Notes under the pieces: generated by a model
Told to the model about the DNA's origin: nothing
What the model saw: only the letters and a program-made list of their open reading frames with translations
Database searches by the model: none
Position numbers and translations under genes: made by a program
Part shown: positions 28,322 through 36,964 of the stretch, in pieces
How positions within the stretch are numbered: position 1 is the first letter of the stretch
How the letters are laid out: the number at the start of each line of letters is the position of its first letter
Assembly: GCA_017302715.1 (NCBI GenBank)
Contig: JAFLCD010000004.1
Span: forward strand, 124,001-188,000
From: Deltaproteobacteria bacterium
Lineage (GTDB): Bacteria; Bdellovibrionota; UBA2394
Direction of reading: 5' to 3'
DNA length: 64,000 nucleotides

Positions 28322-28431
28322 TTATCTATTTATAAGACAGCAGATTTTTTTGAATCTCAAGGGTGGTAGAAATGAGGTCTGCGTTAAAAGGTGAGTAGTT
28401 TTAAGTAGTTAGGCCAATTTGGAGGAAGCTC

Positions 28432-29529
28432 ATGCGTTCAGTAGCCGACACAGAAAATATTCAAACTACGCAAGCCGTAGCCGAAAACTATGAAAAGAAT
28501 TCGCGATATCCAAATACAGGGCATTTAAACGAAATCCCCGCGCGAATGATTTTTGAGCAGCTTCATAAACAAAGTTTTACGGGTCATTTAAGTATTTCTC
28601 ATCGCGAGAAACGTAAGAAAATTTGGTTTTTTAAAGGCGAAGTGATTCGCATTCAATCCAATTTGGTGCCTGAGTTGCTTGGCCATCTGATGATCGAAAA
28701 AGGTTGGTTAAGTGAAGAGGATTTACAGACCTGCTTGAAACTTCAAAGAGATGCGCTTAAGCGAAATGAAACTTCAAACAAGCGTATCGGTGATTTTGTT
28801 CAAGAACTTTACGGAATTGGAATGAAAGAAATGGATGAACTTTTTGCTCATCAAAAAATTTCTTCTCTTATTCAGGCCATGACTTGGGAAGACGGAGATT
28901 TTGAATTTGCTGAACTTCATATTCAAAATCCAAAAGCTCCACTCATTGGTTATCGAGATCTTGTTCGATCCATTCATGATTTATTTGATGTCTCGCCTTC
29001 ACCGCTTGGGCCTCTGTTTAAAATAGTTAAGCCTTGGCAGCCCAAATCTTCGGCCGTGGATCTCAATGATACTCCACTTTGGGCAATCTTAGCGGGATGT
29101 CGAATGACTGGATCCAATGGAATTTTAGCCATTCGAAAACAAAATAAACTTTATGAAATCGTTATTAAGTTTGGTGTGCCTTTAACTTTTTACGAAGGAA
29201 CTTTTGGCCAACCTCGTCAAACGGTCGTGGTCAGACAAGCTTCTGAAGAGCACGAGAAATTTTTTATCGATCAAATTTTTAAACTCTTTTCATTTTTGAC
29301 GGGTTCAGCTCATTTTCGATTATTATCAGATTCTCGAATGGGATCTGCCGATCGCGAAAGTTTTTTGCAAATCCGAGAAGAGACAAATGTCACCGAAAGT
29401 ATTTCTCCAGAAGATATCGCTTTTGGTCGCCAGCCTTCTTTAGATACTCGAAAGAAAATGAAGTTGATCGATAGACTAAAGATAAAATTACAAAATATGC
29501 TTTTTACTTTGGCGGATTTAAGTCAATGA
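28432..29529 (+). CDS. DUF4388 (PATAN-like) protein with GspE-N/MshEN-like repeats
   Basis: A 365-residue cytoplasmic regulatory protein. Residues 25-75 form a DUF4388 start (FEQLHKQSFTGHLSISHREK...WFFKGEVIRI), a domain typical of deltaproteobacterial signalling and gliding proteins. Residues of about 80-145 show two tandem helical repeats, LLGHLMIEKGWLSEEDL and KRIGDFVQELYGIGMKEM, which resemble the RLGxxL...L pattern of MshEN c-di-GMP domains; the first lacks the Arg. A GGAGGAAG site precedes the ATG. The candidate sigma-54 promoter lies 110 bases upstream. Its 3' end overlaps the 3' end of the convergent sigma-factor gene by 26 bases. Confidence 0.8.
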   Translation: MRSVADTENIQTTQAVAENYEKNSRYPNTGHLNEIPARMIFEQLHKQSFTGHLSISHREKRKKIWFFKGEVIRIQSNLVPELLGHLMIEKGWLSEEDLQTCLKLQRDALKRNETSNKRIGDFVQELYGIGMKEMDELFAHQKISSLIQAMTWEDGDFEFAELHIQNPKAPLIGYRDLVRSIHDLFDVSPSPLGPLFKIVKPWQPKSSAVDLNDTPLWAILAGCRMTGSNGILAIRKQNKLYEIVIKFGVPLTFYEGTFGQPRQTVVVRQASEEHEKFFIDQIFKLFSFLTGSAHFRLLSDSRMGSADRESFLQIREETNVTESISPEDIAFGRQPSLDTRKKMKLIDRLKIKLQNMLFTLADLSQ

Positions 29530-30484
29530 TCGCTTCTGAAAATTTAGCATTCTCTTTGATATAAGCTTTTAATTTTTCCATCACGCGAGCTTCGATCTGG
29601 CGCACTCGTTCCCGAGTGATGTGGTATTGATCGCCGATTTCTTGAAGTGTTCTAGGTTCTTCGGCTCTCAATCTTTCTCGAAATACGATTAATTCTTTTC
29701 CGGACAAAGTTCTTTCGAACGAATTTAATCGAAGCGTAAATTCTTCTGCAATTTCTTGTTTGGCAAGCTGCTCATCTGCTCCCGCTTCAGAATCTTTAAC
29801 TAGATGAAGCATAGAGTCGCCTTCAGGTTCATCCGATCTTAGCGGAGCGTTCAAAGAAAGATCGCGACCGCTCATTCGCTGCGACATTTCAAGGACTTCA
29901 TTTTCTTTGACGTTTAATTTTTCGGCCAAATATTTAGGTTTAGGTTGAAGGCCCATCGCTTCAAGTTTATTTTTTTCTTTTTGAAGTTTGTAAAATAAAG
30001 TTCGTTGAGCCCGAGTGGTGCCAATCTTTACTAAACTCCAATTTTTTAAAATAAAACTTCGGATATAAGCTTTGATCCAATAGCTCGCATATGAAGAAAA
30101 TTTTACGCCGCGATAGGGGTCATAATCTTTAACGGCTTGTAAGAGTCCGGTATTTCCTTCTTGAATCAGATCGAGAACATGAAATCCGGATCTCATATAT
30201 TCGTAAGCAATTTTTACGACGAGGCGCAAATTAGAGAGAATCAAAATTTTTTGAGCTTCTCGATCATGCTCGTCAAAAATTTTCTTAGCAACTTCGACTT
30301 CTTTTTGAGGACTTAATAAAGGATATTTTTTTAAATTCGATAGATAAGTTTGAAGAGCCTCACCCTTTGTGGAGGAATCTGCTTTTTCAAGCGATTCAAC
30401 GATCTCTACTTTTTTGACGGGCAAATTTCGCTTCGCTGGAAGCTTCTTTTCCGAAGATTTTTTTGATGGTTTTGAAGGACTCAT
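29504..30484 (-). CDS. RpoH-like sigma-70 family (group 3) sigma factor
   Basis: A 326-residue RNA polymerase sigma factor. It has region 1.2 (LQTYLSNLKKYPLLS), region 2 with LRLVVKIAYEY, DLIQEGNTGLLQAVKDYDP and FSSYASYWIKAYI, then an RpoH-box-like QRTLFYKLQKEK, region 3, and region 4 ending ITRERVRQIEARVMEKL. The Lys/Ser-rich first 40 residues are extra. Most similar in layout to heat-shock sigma-32; whether it controls heat shock is inference. It is the last gene of a six-gene minus-strand run with a kinase, a rhomboid and an AAA+ ATPase, and overlaps the end of the DUF4388 gene. Confidence 0.88.
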   Translation of the reverse strand: MSPSKPSKKSSEKKLPAKRNLPVKKVEIVESLEKADSSTKGEALQTYLSNLKKYPLLSPQKEVEVAKKIFDEHDREAQKILILSNLRLVVKIAYEYMRSGFHVLDLIQEGNTGLLQAVKDYDPYRGVKFSSYASYWIKAYIRSFILKNWSLVKIGTTRAQRTLFYKLQKEKNKLEAMGLQPKPKYLAEKLNVKENEVLEMSQRMSGRDLSLNAPLRSDEPEGDSMLHLVKDSEAGADEQLAKQEIAEEFTLRLNSFERTLSGKELIVFRERLRAEEPRTLQEIGDQYHITRERVRQIEARVMEKLKAYIKENAKFSEAIIDLNPPK

Positions 30485-30499
30485 AAAGAATTTACTTTT

Positions 30500-31063
30500 T
30501 CAGGTTTTGTGAAGCTTCTCAAGGTCTGCTGCAAACCTTTTAAGTCGATAAGAAATATCGGGCCAATCCGTCACTATACTCGGGCCTATGAGGCTTAAGC
30601 CGGTCAGCCAACTGCCTAAAAAGCTCATTTTCATTTGAGCTCGAGCCTTGGCGGCTTTCTCAATGCAGTTTGCAAAAGCGAGTGGGGACGAAGCGGAAAG
30701 GGCCGCATCTCGATCTGCCGAAAGAGGATCAAAGGGCCCAAAAAATCTGAAAACGGTAGCGCTTCTTAGATGTACCGAATGTATCCACTCTAAATAGGAT
30801 TCCTTTTCTTCATTTGTCCAATCGTTCCAAAGATTTTCGGATACAAAAACATTCGATTTAAAAAAGGTAGGAATTGAAATTGATTCTACGGGAGCAGTTT
30901 TCATGGTGTAAATTTGCAATTTAATCTTGTTGCGCGCAGAAAGTCGTACATCCCAAGGACCAGGTTTCACTAGGCTAACTCGACCAATAAATCCCACTGC
31001 GAGAACTAAAATTTCTCGGTGGAGCAGAATAAAAAAAAGTAGACTGAGAATTAAGAGGGCCAT
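30500..31063 (-). CDS. Membrane protein resembling an M48 peptidase without its zinc motif
   Basis: A 187-residue protein with one or two N-terminal hydrophobic segments (about 1-28). The rest follows the pattern of M48 peptidases: ISIPTFFKSNVFVSENLWNDWTNEE corresponds to the strand and helix before the HExxH helix, and PLSADRDAALSAS to the EADRxA region. Where HExxH should be, the sequence reads EWIHSVH, and the third-ligand Glu is missing, so zinc catalysis is unlikely. It overlaps the preceding gene by 13 bases and lies 15 bases before rpoH. The family assignment is inference from pattern and needs a profile search. Confidence 0.55.
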   Translation of the reverse strand: MALLILSLLFFILLHREILVLAVGFIGRVSLVKPGPWDVRLSARNKIKLQIYTMKTAPVESISIPTFFKSNVFVSENLWNDWTNEEKESYLEWIHSVHLRSATVFRFFGPFDPLSADRDAALSASSPLAFANCIEKAAKARAQMKMSFLGSWLTGLSLIGPSIVTDWPDISYRLKRFAADLEKLHKT

Positions 31064-31533
31064 CGGCTCATTAAATAGTAAGCCTCATCTCGAAGTGAAG
31101 CTACTTTCCAGCGATATAAAATAAGTTCAAGTGTAGACGGATCCTTGGATAAATTTCTCTCTTTCATCAGTTTTGCGATATGTCGCAATCGCTCTCGAAT
31201 TTTTTCGAAAACTCTTTCATTTCCTTCCGGTGGATTTTCTTTTTTTAGAATTCTATCGAGAGCAATCAAAACTTTAAGACTTTGAATTCGTTCATTCCAT
31301 TCAAAAACTTGAGCCCATTCAAAAATAGAGATTTTTTTAATCGAAGATTCAAGGTCCTTTAAAAACTGAGTAGAGACGGGAGATGAAAAATTTTCGAGCA
31401 AAGAATTCATCTCTAAAACTTGGCGGTGGCGAACTTCGGGATATCGAAAATCGGAGTCTTCAATCAACGCAGAAACAAAAATCTGCAAGCGACGACGAAT
31501 TTCAAAGGGATGCCAATCCAAAGAAAAGAACAT
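31051..31533 (-). CDS. Helical cytoplasmic protein of unknown function
   Basis: A 160-residue protein without signal peptide or membrane helix, almost entirely predicted helical, rich in Glu, Arg and Leu. AAGGA directly precedes the ATG. It is in the middle of the kinase-rhomboid-AAA+-rpoH gene run, with 24 bases to the upstream ATPase gene and a 13-base overlap with the degenerate M48-like gene downstream. No motif recognised. Its reality is supported by its fit into the operon rather than by homology. Confidence 0.6.
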   Translation of the reverse strand: MFFSLDWHPFEIRRRLQIFVSALIEDSDFRYPEVRHRQVLEMNSLLENFSSPVSTQFLKDLESSIKKISIFEWAQVFEWNERIQSLKVLIALDRILKKENPPEGNERVFEKIRERLRHIAKLMKERNLSKDPSTLELILYRWKVASLRDEAYYLMSRWPS

Positions 31534-31557
31534 TCCTTAGTCTAACGTGCTGTTGTC

Positions 31558-33054
31558 TTATTTTGAAGCTTTAACCGCGCGAGTATCTGCCCAACGTTTA
31601 ATCTCTTTGATTTGCTCAGCCATCGTAGTTGCTAAAGGAACCATTCGGCCGACGGCTTTAAAAATATCATCTTGTGAAAGTGGTCTTTGTTTATCTTTAA
31701 ACGCGAGAACCAAACCCGAAACGACAGACTGCTCAATTTCAGCTCCATTAAAATTATTCGTCGCTTTGGCGAGCTCAATTAAATTAAATCCTGCGAGATC
31801 GATCTTTCTCTTTTCTAAGTGAACTTTAAAGATGGGGCCTCGTTCGGCTTCCGTAGGAAGATCGACGAAGAAAATTTCATCGAACCGACCTTTTCTTAAA
31901 AGCTCCGGAGGCAATTTATTAATTTCATTTGCCGTGGCTGCTACAAAAACGGGAGTCGTATGTTCCTGGAGCCAAGTTAAGAAGGATGAGAAGATTCTTG
32001 CAGTCACTCCTTTGTCGCCTTGCTCATAACCGGCAACACCTTTTTCGATTTCTTCTAGCCAAAGAATGGCTGGGGAAACCGATTCAATTTGAATAATCGC
32101 TCTTCGAAAACATTCTTCTGCCGTTCCTAAAGCGCCGCCGTAGAGTCGATTCATATCGAGTCTGTAAAGTGGAAGCCCCCACGCCGCAGCGATCGCTTGA
32201 GTACTTAAAGATTTTCCGCAACCGCTAACACCTGTCATCAAAACACCCTTAGGCATTCGAAGGCCTGCAGACTGAGCTTCTTTAGAAAAGAAAGTCGCAC
32301 GATCTTTGAGCCAATCTTTTAAATTTTCAAGGCCGCCGATGTCTTCAAGATTATATTTAGTGGGAACAAATTCTAAAAGTCCGTCACGTTTAACGATACG
32401 AGCTTTTTCTTCGTAAATAATATCGAGTGCATCTTCATTGAGCTCGGTTTTTCCAACGAGCATTTTCTGAAATGCAAATTTTGCTTCATCACCGGTGAGT
32501 CCGAGAGCGCCTTTAAGTAGTTTCGCTTTCTGTTCTTCGGTTAAGCTTACTTTAACTTTAGGCGCACCTTTTAAAACGCTTTCAAAAATAGTTCCTAAAT
32601 CCATTTCATCGGGAAGAGAAAAATCAATAGAGACGATATCCTTAAGCATATCGTCTGGAATCTCGGCGATAGATGAACAGAGAAAAAGAGTTTTGAAACT
32701 CGATTTTGTCAGTTGAAAAACATCTTTCAACATTCTTTTAAGCAAAGATTCTGGGGCAAGTTTCCATGAAAAGTCTTTGATAAGAAAAAGTCCCGAGCCT
32801 GATTGCGAAATAAATTGTTCAAGAGCCGAAACCACATCTATTTTTTCGCCATTTCCGAAACCTCGAGTCTCGCTCCAAACTTGAAATTGAAGAGGTTGGC
32901 TGAAGCCTGAAGCGGCTACTTTTTTAAGAGCTGCTTCGACTCGCTCCTCTTCCCAGCTTTCGATCCAGACGATGGGGTATTTCGAAGCAATCAGACGTTT
33001 GATTTCTTCGAAAGAATTTTTGCGCTGAGCTTTTAGTTGTAATTGAGAACTCAT
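31558..33054 (-). CDS. Ycf46-like AAA+ ATPase
   Basis: A 498-residue ATPase resembling cyanobacterial/plastid Ycf46. The N-terminal half (about 1-240) is a degenerate P-loop-like domain (YPIVWIESWEEERVEAAL, GLFLIKDFSW). The C-terminal half is an intact AAA+ domain with Walker A GVSGCGKS, Walker B ILWLEEIEKG, sensor 1 FVAATAN and arginine finger region LLRKGRFDEIFFVDLP. I choose ATG 33054 (MSSQLQLKA), which has GGGGTGGG about six bases upstream; a GTG at 33063 is in frame. The cellular role of Ycf46 proteins is not settled. It lies 13 bases after the rhomboid gene. Confidence 0.86.
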   Translation of the reverse strand: MSSQLQLKAQRKNSFEEIKRLIASKYPIVWIESWEEERVEAALKKVAASGFSQPLQFQVWSETRGFGNGEKIDVVSALEQFISQSGSGLFLIKDFSWKLAPESLLKRMLKDVFQLTKSSFKTLFLCSSIAEIPDDMLKDIVSIDFSLPDEMDLGTIFESVLKGAPKVKVSLTEEQKAKLLKGALGLTGDEAKFAFQKMLVGKTELNEDALDIIYEEKARIVKRDGLLEFVPTKYNLEDIGGLENLKDWLKDRATFFSKEAQSAGLRMPKGVLMTGVSGCGKSLSTQAIAAAWGLPLYRLDMNRLYGGALGTAEECFRRAIIQIESVSPAILWLEEIEKGVAGYEQGDKGVTARIFSSFLTWLQEHTTPVFVAATANEINKLPPELLRKGRFDEIFFVDLPTEAERGPIFKVHLEKRKIDLAGFNLIELAKATNNFNGAEIEQSVVSGLVLAFKDKQRPLSQDDIFKAVGRMVPLATTMAEQIKEIKRWADTRAVKASK

Positions 33055-33067
33055 AATACCCACCCCA

Positions 33068-33805
33068 TTAATGTACTCGCTTAGATTGATCGACGTAGAT
33101 CACTCGAAGCTTTTTTCGCATCCGTCGTTGATGTAAACGATCTCTAAAATTTTTAAACCATCCACCGTCTTGATCGCTACCACGTCCCCCGCGAGAATTT
33201 TTTTGAATCGAAACGTAAAAATATCCGACAAAAGCGCCTGAAAGATGGGCGATATTGCTGATGCCATGATGATTCGAATCGTAAAGAGCAAAAAATTCAA
33301 TCGCGATCATGAGATAGGCGAAGTAACGCATTTTGATCGGGAAAACAAAAAAGAGAAGAACTGTTTGATCGGGGAAAAGTCGGCTAATTGCCATCAAGAT
33401 TGCAAAAATAACTCCTGAAGCTCCAATCGTAGGAAGAGAAAACGTGATGGGATCTAAAAGTCCCCAGAGGCATACAACGACTCCCGTTAGATAACCTGTA
33501 ACCACGACAAAGCGAATGAAGCGGCGGGTGCCCCAAGTTTCTTCGAGCAAACTTCCGAACATCCAAAAGGCGAACATATTAAAAAGCAAATGGCTAAAAT
33601 TTCCATGAAGAAAAATCCACGTGAAAGGCTGATAAATCATTCCTTGAAAGAAAAGTTCAGGAACGAGTCCAAAAAATCGAGTGAGCTCGAGAGCGTAAAC
33701 TTGACCTCCAAAGGGGCCTCTCAGTGCAAACTGCTGCAAAATAAAAACGCCGACACAAATAAAAACAAAAGTGCGAACGAAGCCTTGAAACTTAGGAAAG
33801 AGCAT
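33068..33805 (-). CDS. Rhomboid-family intramembrane serine protease
   Basis: A 245-residue integral membrane protease with six predicted helices. The catalytic Ser is in TIGASGVIFA (GxSG motif), the catalytic His in NIAHLSGAFVGY, and the conserved HGNFSHLLFNM segment provides the oxyanion/structural residues. A basic cytosolic tail follows (RLHQRRMRKKLRV). The ATG overlaps the stop of the upstream kinase gene by one base (TAATG), indicating translational coupling of a kinase and a membrane protease. The substrate is unknown. Confidence 0.93.
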   Translation of the reverse strand: MLFPKFQGFVRTFVFICVGVFILQQFALRGPFGGQVYALELTRFFGLVPELFFQGMIYQPFTWIFLHGNFSHLLFNMFAFWMFGSLLEETWGTRRFIRFVVVTGYLTGVVVCLWGLLDPITFSLPTIGASGVIFAILMAISRLFPDQTVLLFFVFPIKMRYFAYLMIAIEFFALYDSNHHGISNIAHLSGAFVGYFYVSIQKNSRGGRGSDQDGGWFKNFRDRLHQRRMRKKLRVIYVDQSKRVH

Positions 33806-35790
33806 TATTTCTTCTTTCCTTTCTTCGGCGTTACTAAAAGTGTGGGCTCAGAATCTTCGGGGATCTTTTTGAGAGCCTCAAATATTTCATCCGCCGATTG
33901 AAAACGATCGTCTGGTTTTTTCTCTAAACATTTGGCAATAATTTTTGCCAAACCTTCATTCAAATCGGGTTTGATCGTTCGCACATCGGGAGCTGTGGTG
34001 TGTAAATGATGATAGCCAGGATTTTCCATCGGGAAGGGAACTTGCCCCGAGAGCATTTCAAAAAGACAGACACCAAAAGAATAAATATCGGTTCGATGAT
34101 CGATCGGCGCGCCTTCGACTTGTTCAGGTGACATGAAGTAAGGAGTTCCACCGATAATCGATTGTTCCGAATGAAGTTGATTGACCACGCGAGCTAAACC
34201 GAAATCCATGAGTTTGATAATCTTGGTTTCGGTGAGCATCATATTGTTCGTTGTAATATCACGATGAATCACTCGCTTCGAATGCGCATAAGCTAAGGCC
34301 TTCAAAACTTGTCGCGAAAGAGCAAGTGTTGTTGGAATTCTAAAGTGACCTTTCTTTTTAAGAAGATCGCGAACGGTTTTTCCTTCGATGAATTCCATCG
34401 AGATATAGTAGTTACCTTCTTCAATTCCCGCATCGAAAATAGTGACGATGTGCAAGTGATTCAAAGACGCTAAGGATTTGGCTTCACGTAAAAAAGTTTC
34501 GACGATTTTTTCATCATGCTTAAAGTGTGAATTGAGAATTTTTAAAGCCACTTCTCGCCCAAGAACTCGATCGCGAGCGCGATGAACAATTCCCATCCCA
34601 CCTCGGCCGATCTCTTCAATTTTCTCGTATCGAGAATTTTCTCGCGAGCTTTTGCTGAAAGCGGGCAGTCCCATTTTCTTTTCGTTCGCAGAATTTGCTT
34701 TTCTCTGTAACTCTTTAACCCGAGCCATGCGAGCACCGACTTCTTTGAAGAGTGGATTCTCTCCTGCAACTCGCTCGTAAAGTTTAAGCGAATCCTCAAA
34801 GCGATTTAATTTTTCAAAAGTGTACGCCAAATGGTAGAGAAGCTTTAAAACAGTTTCATCGACAATCGCATCTGGATCTTCACACCAATGATCAAAAGCT
34901 TTCTGAAAATGAATACTCGCTTTGTTATAATTTTTCTTTTTCAAGAAAGCTTTGCCAAGAATAATTTTAGATTTAATAAAGTAAAGATTTTCAGGGCTCA
35001 CTTGTTCGAGGAGCTCAACGGCTTGAAAAAGATTGCCCTGCTTTAGGCATTCAAGTGCAGCGTGATAAAAATCTTCGTGTCGAAGATGAAATTCAAAATC
35101 ATCTGTTGAGGATTTTGAACTTGTTTGGGATCTTTCTAAAATCCGATGTAGCCATCGATCTTCTAAAATCGAAATCCTCATATGACTCAAATGAGCCCAG
35201 ACGGTTTCACAAAAAGTTTTAGGTGTTTTTAGATTTTTTTCACGAACAAGAATGGCTTGGTAGGGAACAAGTTTCTGAGTTTCAGCAATATTAAGTAAAT
35301 CTTCTTCATCTTTAAATCGCTCTGCAATTTCTTTAAGATGAATCTTAAATTCATTTTCAGTTTTAAAATGCAAAACTTGGTAGCCTTGCGATTTTAAAAG
35401 CGCTTTCATCGATGCTTGAAGATCGTCGTCCGATTCAATCAGTGCTACCATCCAGCCTTGCGCTGCAGTTTCTGCTCCCGTCACTTCGCTACGAGCTTTT
35501 TCAACTTGGTTGAGTAAAGTTTGAAAAGCGTGATCGGAGATTCGAAAAGCCGAAAGGCGAGTCCATCCATTTTTTGCACGAATGTTTTCGAGTTCTGCTC
35601 CTGAGTTTGCATCGACAAAAACAAATGAAAGAATTCCGGATTGAGATTCTAAGCGCAGAGGTAGAATTTTATTTTTTCTGCAGAATTCAATCGGAATCAT
35701 CGGCAGAAGATCGAGAGGAATTTTTATATCCCTCAAATCCTCCAAAGTGAGTTCCGGCGCTAATTCTAGCGATGTCAGCAATGCATTCAA
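33805..35790 (-). CDS. Ser/Thr protein kinase with GspE-N-like, pseudo-receiver and TPR-like regions
   Basis: A 661-residue cytoplasmic protein. Residues 15-100 resemble the GspE/MshEN second subdomain (IPLDLLPMIPIEFCRKNKILPL). About 110-215 is a receiver-like domain whose phosphoacceptor position is not Asp. About 235-370 is TPR-like (AFLKKKNYNKASIHFQKAFDHW). The kinase domain starts near 385: GRGGMGIVHRA, VALKIL, HRDITTNN and DFGLARV. The catalytic-loop Lys two residues after the HRD Asp is Thr, which may lower activity. The start is TTG at 35790 with GAGAGGGG upstream. It is the first gene of the minus-strand operon ending in rpoH. Confidence 0.88.
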   Translation of the reverse strand: MNALLTSLELAPELTLEDLRDIKIPLDLLPMIPIEFCRKNKILPLRLESQSGILSFVFVDANSGAELENIRAKNGWTRLSAFRISDHAFQTLLNQVEKARSEVTGAETAAQGWMVALIESDDDLQASMKALLKSQGYQVLHFKTENEFKIHLKEIAERFKDEEDLLNIAETQKLVPYQAILVREKNLKTPKTFCETVWAHLSHMRISILEDRWLHRILERSQTSSKSSTDDFEFHLRHEDFYHAALECLKQGNLFQAVELLEQVSPENLYFIKSKIILGKAFLKKKNYNKASIHFQKAFDHWCEDPDAIVDETVLKLLYHLAYTFEKLNRFEDSLKLYERVAGENPLFKEVGARMARVKELQRKANSANEKKMGLPAFSKSSRENSRYEKIEEIGRGGMGIVHRARDRVLGREVALKILNSHFKHDEKIVETFLREAKSLASLNHLHIVTIFDAGIEEGNYYISMEFIEGKTVRDLLKKKGHFRIPTTLALSRQVLKALAYAHSKRVIHRDITTNNMMLTETKIIKLMDFGLARVVNQLHSEQSIIGGTPYFMSPEQVEGAPIDHRTDIYSFGVCLFEMLSGQVPFPMENPGYHHLHTTAPDVRTIKPDLNEGLAKIIAKCLEKKPDDRFQSADEIFEALKKIPEDSEPTLLVTPKKGKKK

Positions 35791-35936
35791 AAGATGGAAA
35801 CCCCTCTCTAAATTATAACTGAAGTAGAAAATTGACGCGCGAAGACGGGCGCTGAATGCTGCTCCACGTCAGGATTTCTTGCTTAGATAGCAGGGTGGGC
35901 TTGGCTAAATGGGCGAAATGAGAGGATAATAGATGA

Positions 35937-36605
35937 ATGCCTACGTTAAAAAAAGTAATGGGTGTTGGAGCGGGCACAGCATCTTGGGCTTCAGCTTTTA
36001 AAGAATGTGGTATCGATTTTAAATCGCATAACAGTGTCGATGAAGCTCTTAAGTCTGAAGCAGATTGTATTTTACTCGACGCGCGTCAGGCTCATTGGGT
36101 TTCTGAAATTCCGAAATTGAAAGCAAAAACTTCTGCCACAATTTTATCTTTGATCAAAGATTCGTTTAATCGAGATGACTTATTAAAATTAAAAAATCAA
36201 GGATCGGAAGGCTATGTCAGCGAAAGTACACCTGCAGAAGAAGTGGTGATTCGTGTGCGAGCGCTGCTTGATAACCCTCCTAAAGAAATGAAAGAGGCGA
36301 GAGCTGCAAAGCGCATTTGGTTTCAGCAAAAAGTAGATTTCAAAGCCTTTGATAAGCCTCAACAAGCTTGGAGTACTACTCTCAGTGAGACGGGAATTTT
36401 TCTTCGAACGAATCTTACTTTTCCACTTTATTCAGTGATCCAGTTAAAATTTAATTTGCTCGGACAGAATGAGCCTTTTGCTTGTGATGGAGTGATTGTT
36501 CGTCAAGAAGTCGAAGGCGATATTCATGGACTTGGCATCATGTTTCAAAATCTCAAGGGAGAAAGCGTTCGCGCTCTCGAATCCTTTCTTGAAATCTATC
36601 GCTAA
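35937..36605 (+). CDS. Receiver-like plus PilZ domain protein
   Basis: A 222-residue protein with an N-terminal receiver-like fold (about 6-115; DCILLDA holds an Asp at the phospho position, but the conserved late Lys is not evident) and a C-terminal PilZ domain (about 125-222), with TLSETGIFLRT matching the (D/N)xSxxG element and FACDGVIVRQE. The Arg-rich RxxxR c-di-GMP motif is not clear. Similar two-part proteins occur in gliding-motility systems of deltaproteobacteria. It overlaps the FtsB-like gene by one base (TAATG). It is divergent from the kinase gene; the 146 bases between hold no other ORF. Confidence 0.78.
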   Translation: MPTLKKVMGVGAGTASWASAFKECGIDFKSHNSVDEALKSEADCILLDARQAHWVSEIPKLKAKTSATILSLIKDSFNRDDLLKLKNQGSEGYVSESTPAEEVVIRVRALLDNPPKEMKEARAAKRIWFQQKVDFKAFDKPQQAWSTTLSETGIFLRTNLTFPLYSVIQLKFNLLGQNEPFACDGVIVRQEVEGDIHGLGIMFQNLKGESVRALESFLEIYR

Positions 36606-36889
36606 TGATTTTTAGATCTTCGGTTTTACTCTCTATTTTTGTGGTTGCGGGAGTGATCTTGGCGGCTATTTATTCTCATCATGGATTATTAGATCGTCAA
36701 AAATTTCATTCTCAAATTGAACTCACTCGAGAACGCATTAGTTTAATCGAAGAAGAAAATCGTAATCTCAAAAAGCAAGCTGAGCTTCTCGAGCATCCTT
36801 CTGCCGAGCTCACGGAGCGCCAAATCCGACTGCTTCTGGGCTGGGCTCGCTCTGATGAGCTCGTTTATTTCGAAAAAACGCGCCGGTAA
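36605..36889 (+). CDS. FtsB/DivIC-like septum formation initiator protein
   Basis: A 94-residue bitopic membrane protein with one N-terminal helix (about 5-25), a coiled coil (about 32-68, ELTRERISLIEEENRNLKKQ) and a C-terminal LGWARSDELVYFEK that matches the end of FtsB-type proteins. FtsB works with FtsL and FtsQ in the divisome. It is translationally coupled to the PilZ-domain gene, which would link a signalling protein to cell division. It is followed at once by two strong hairpins. DivIC-like short coiled-coil proteins are hard to separate by sequence. Confidence 0.75.
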   Translation: MIFRSSVLLSIFVVAGVILAAIYSHHGLLDRQKFHSQIELTRERISLIEEENRNLKKQAELLEHPSAELTERQIRLLLGWARSDELVYFEKTRR

Positions 36890-36894
36890 TTAAT

Positions 36895-36945
36895 AAAAAA
36901 CAAAAAAGAAAAAGACCTTCAATATCTTTTTCCTTTTTGTTTTTT
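36895..36945 (+). terminator. Long AT-rich terminator after the FtsB-like gene
   Basis: A 21-bp stem with a single mismatch. The 5' arm consists of A with C and G interruptions (six A, C, six A, G, five A, G, A) and the 3' arm is its pyrimidine-rich complement running into seven T. It starts six bases after the stop. Confidence 0.8.
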
Positions 36946-36964
36946 TAAAATCATCTGAGCTGGA

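Noticed and set aside
35812-35817. TATAAT on the minus strand before the 661-residue kinase gene
   Set aside because: No -35 box at suitable distance, and the implied transcript would start inside the ribosome binding site.
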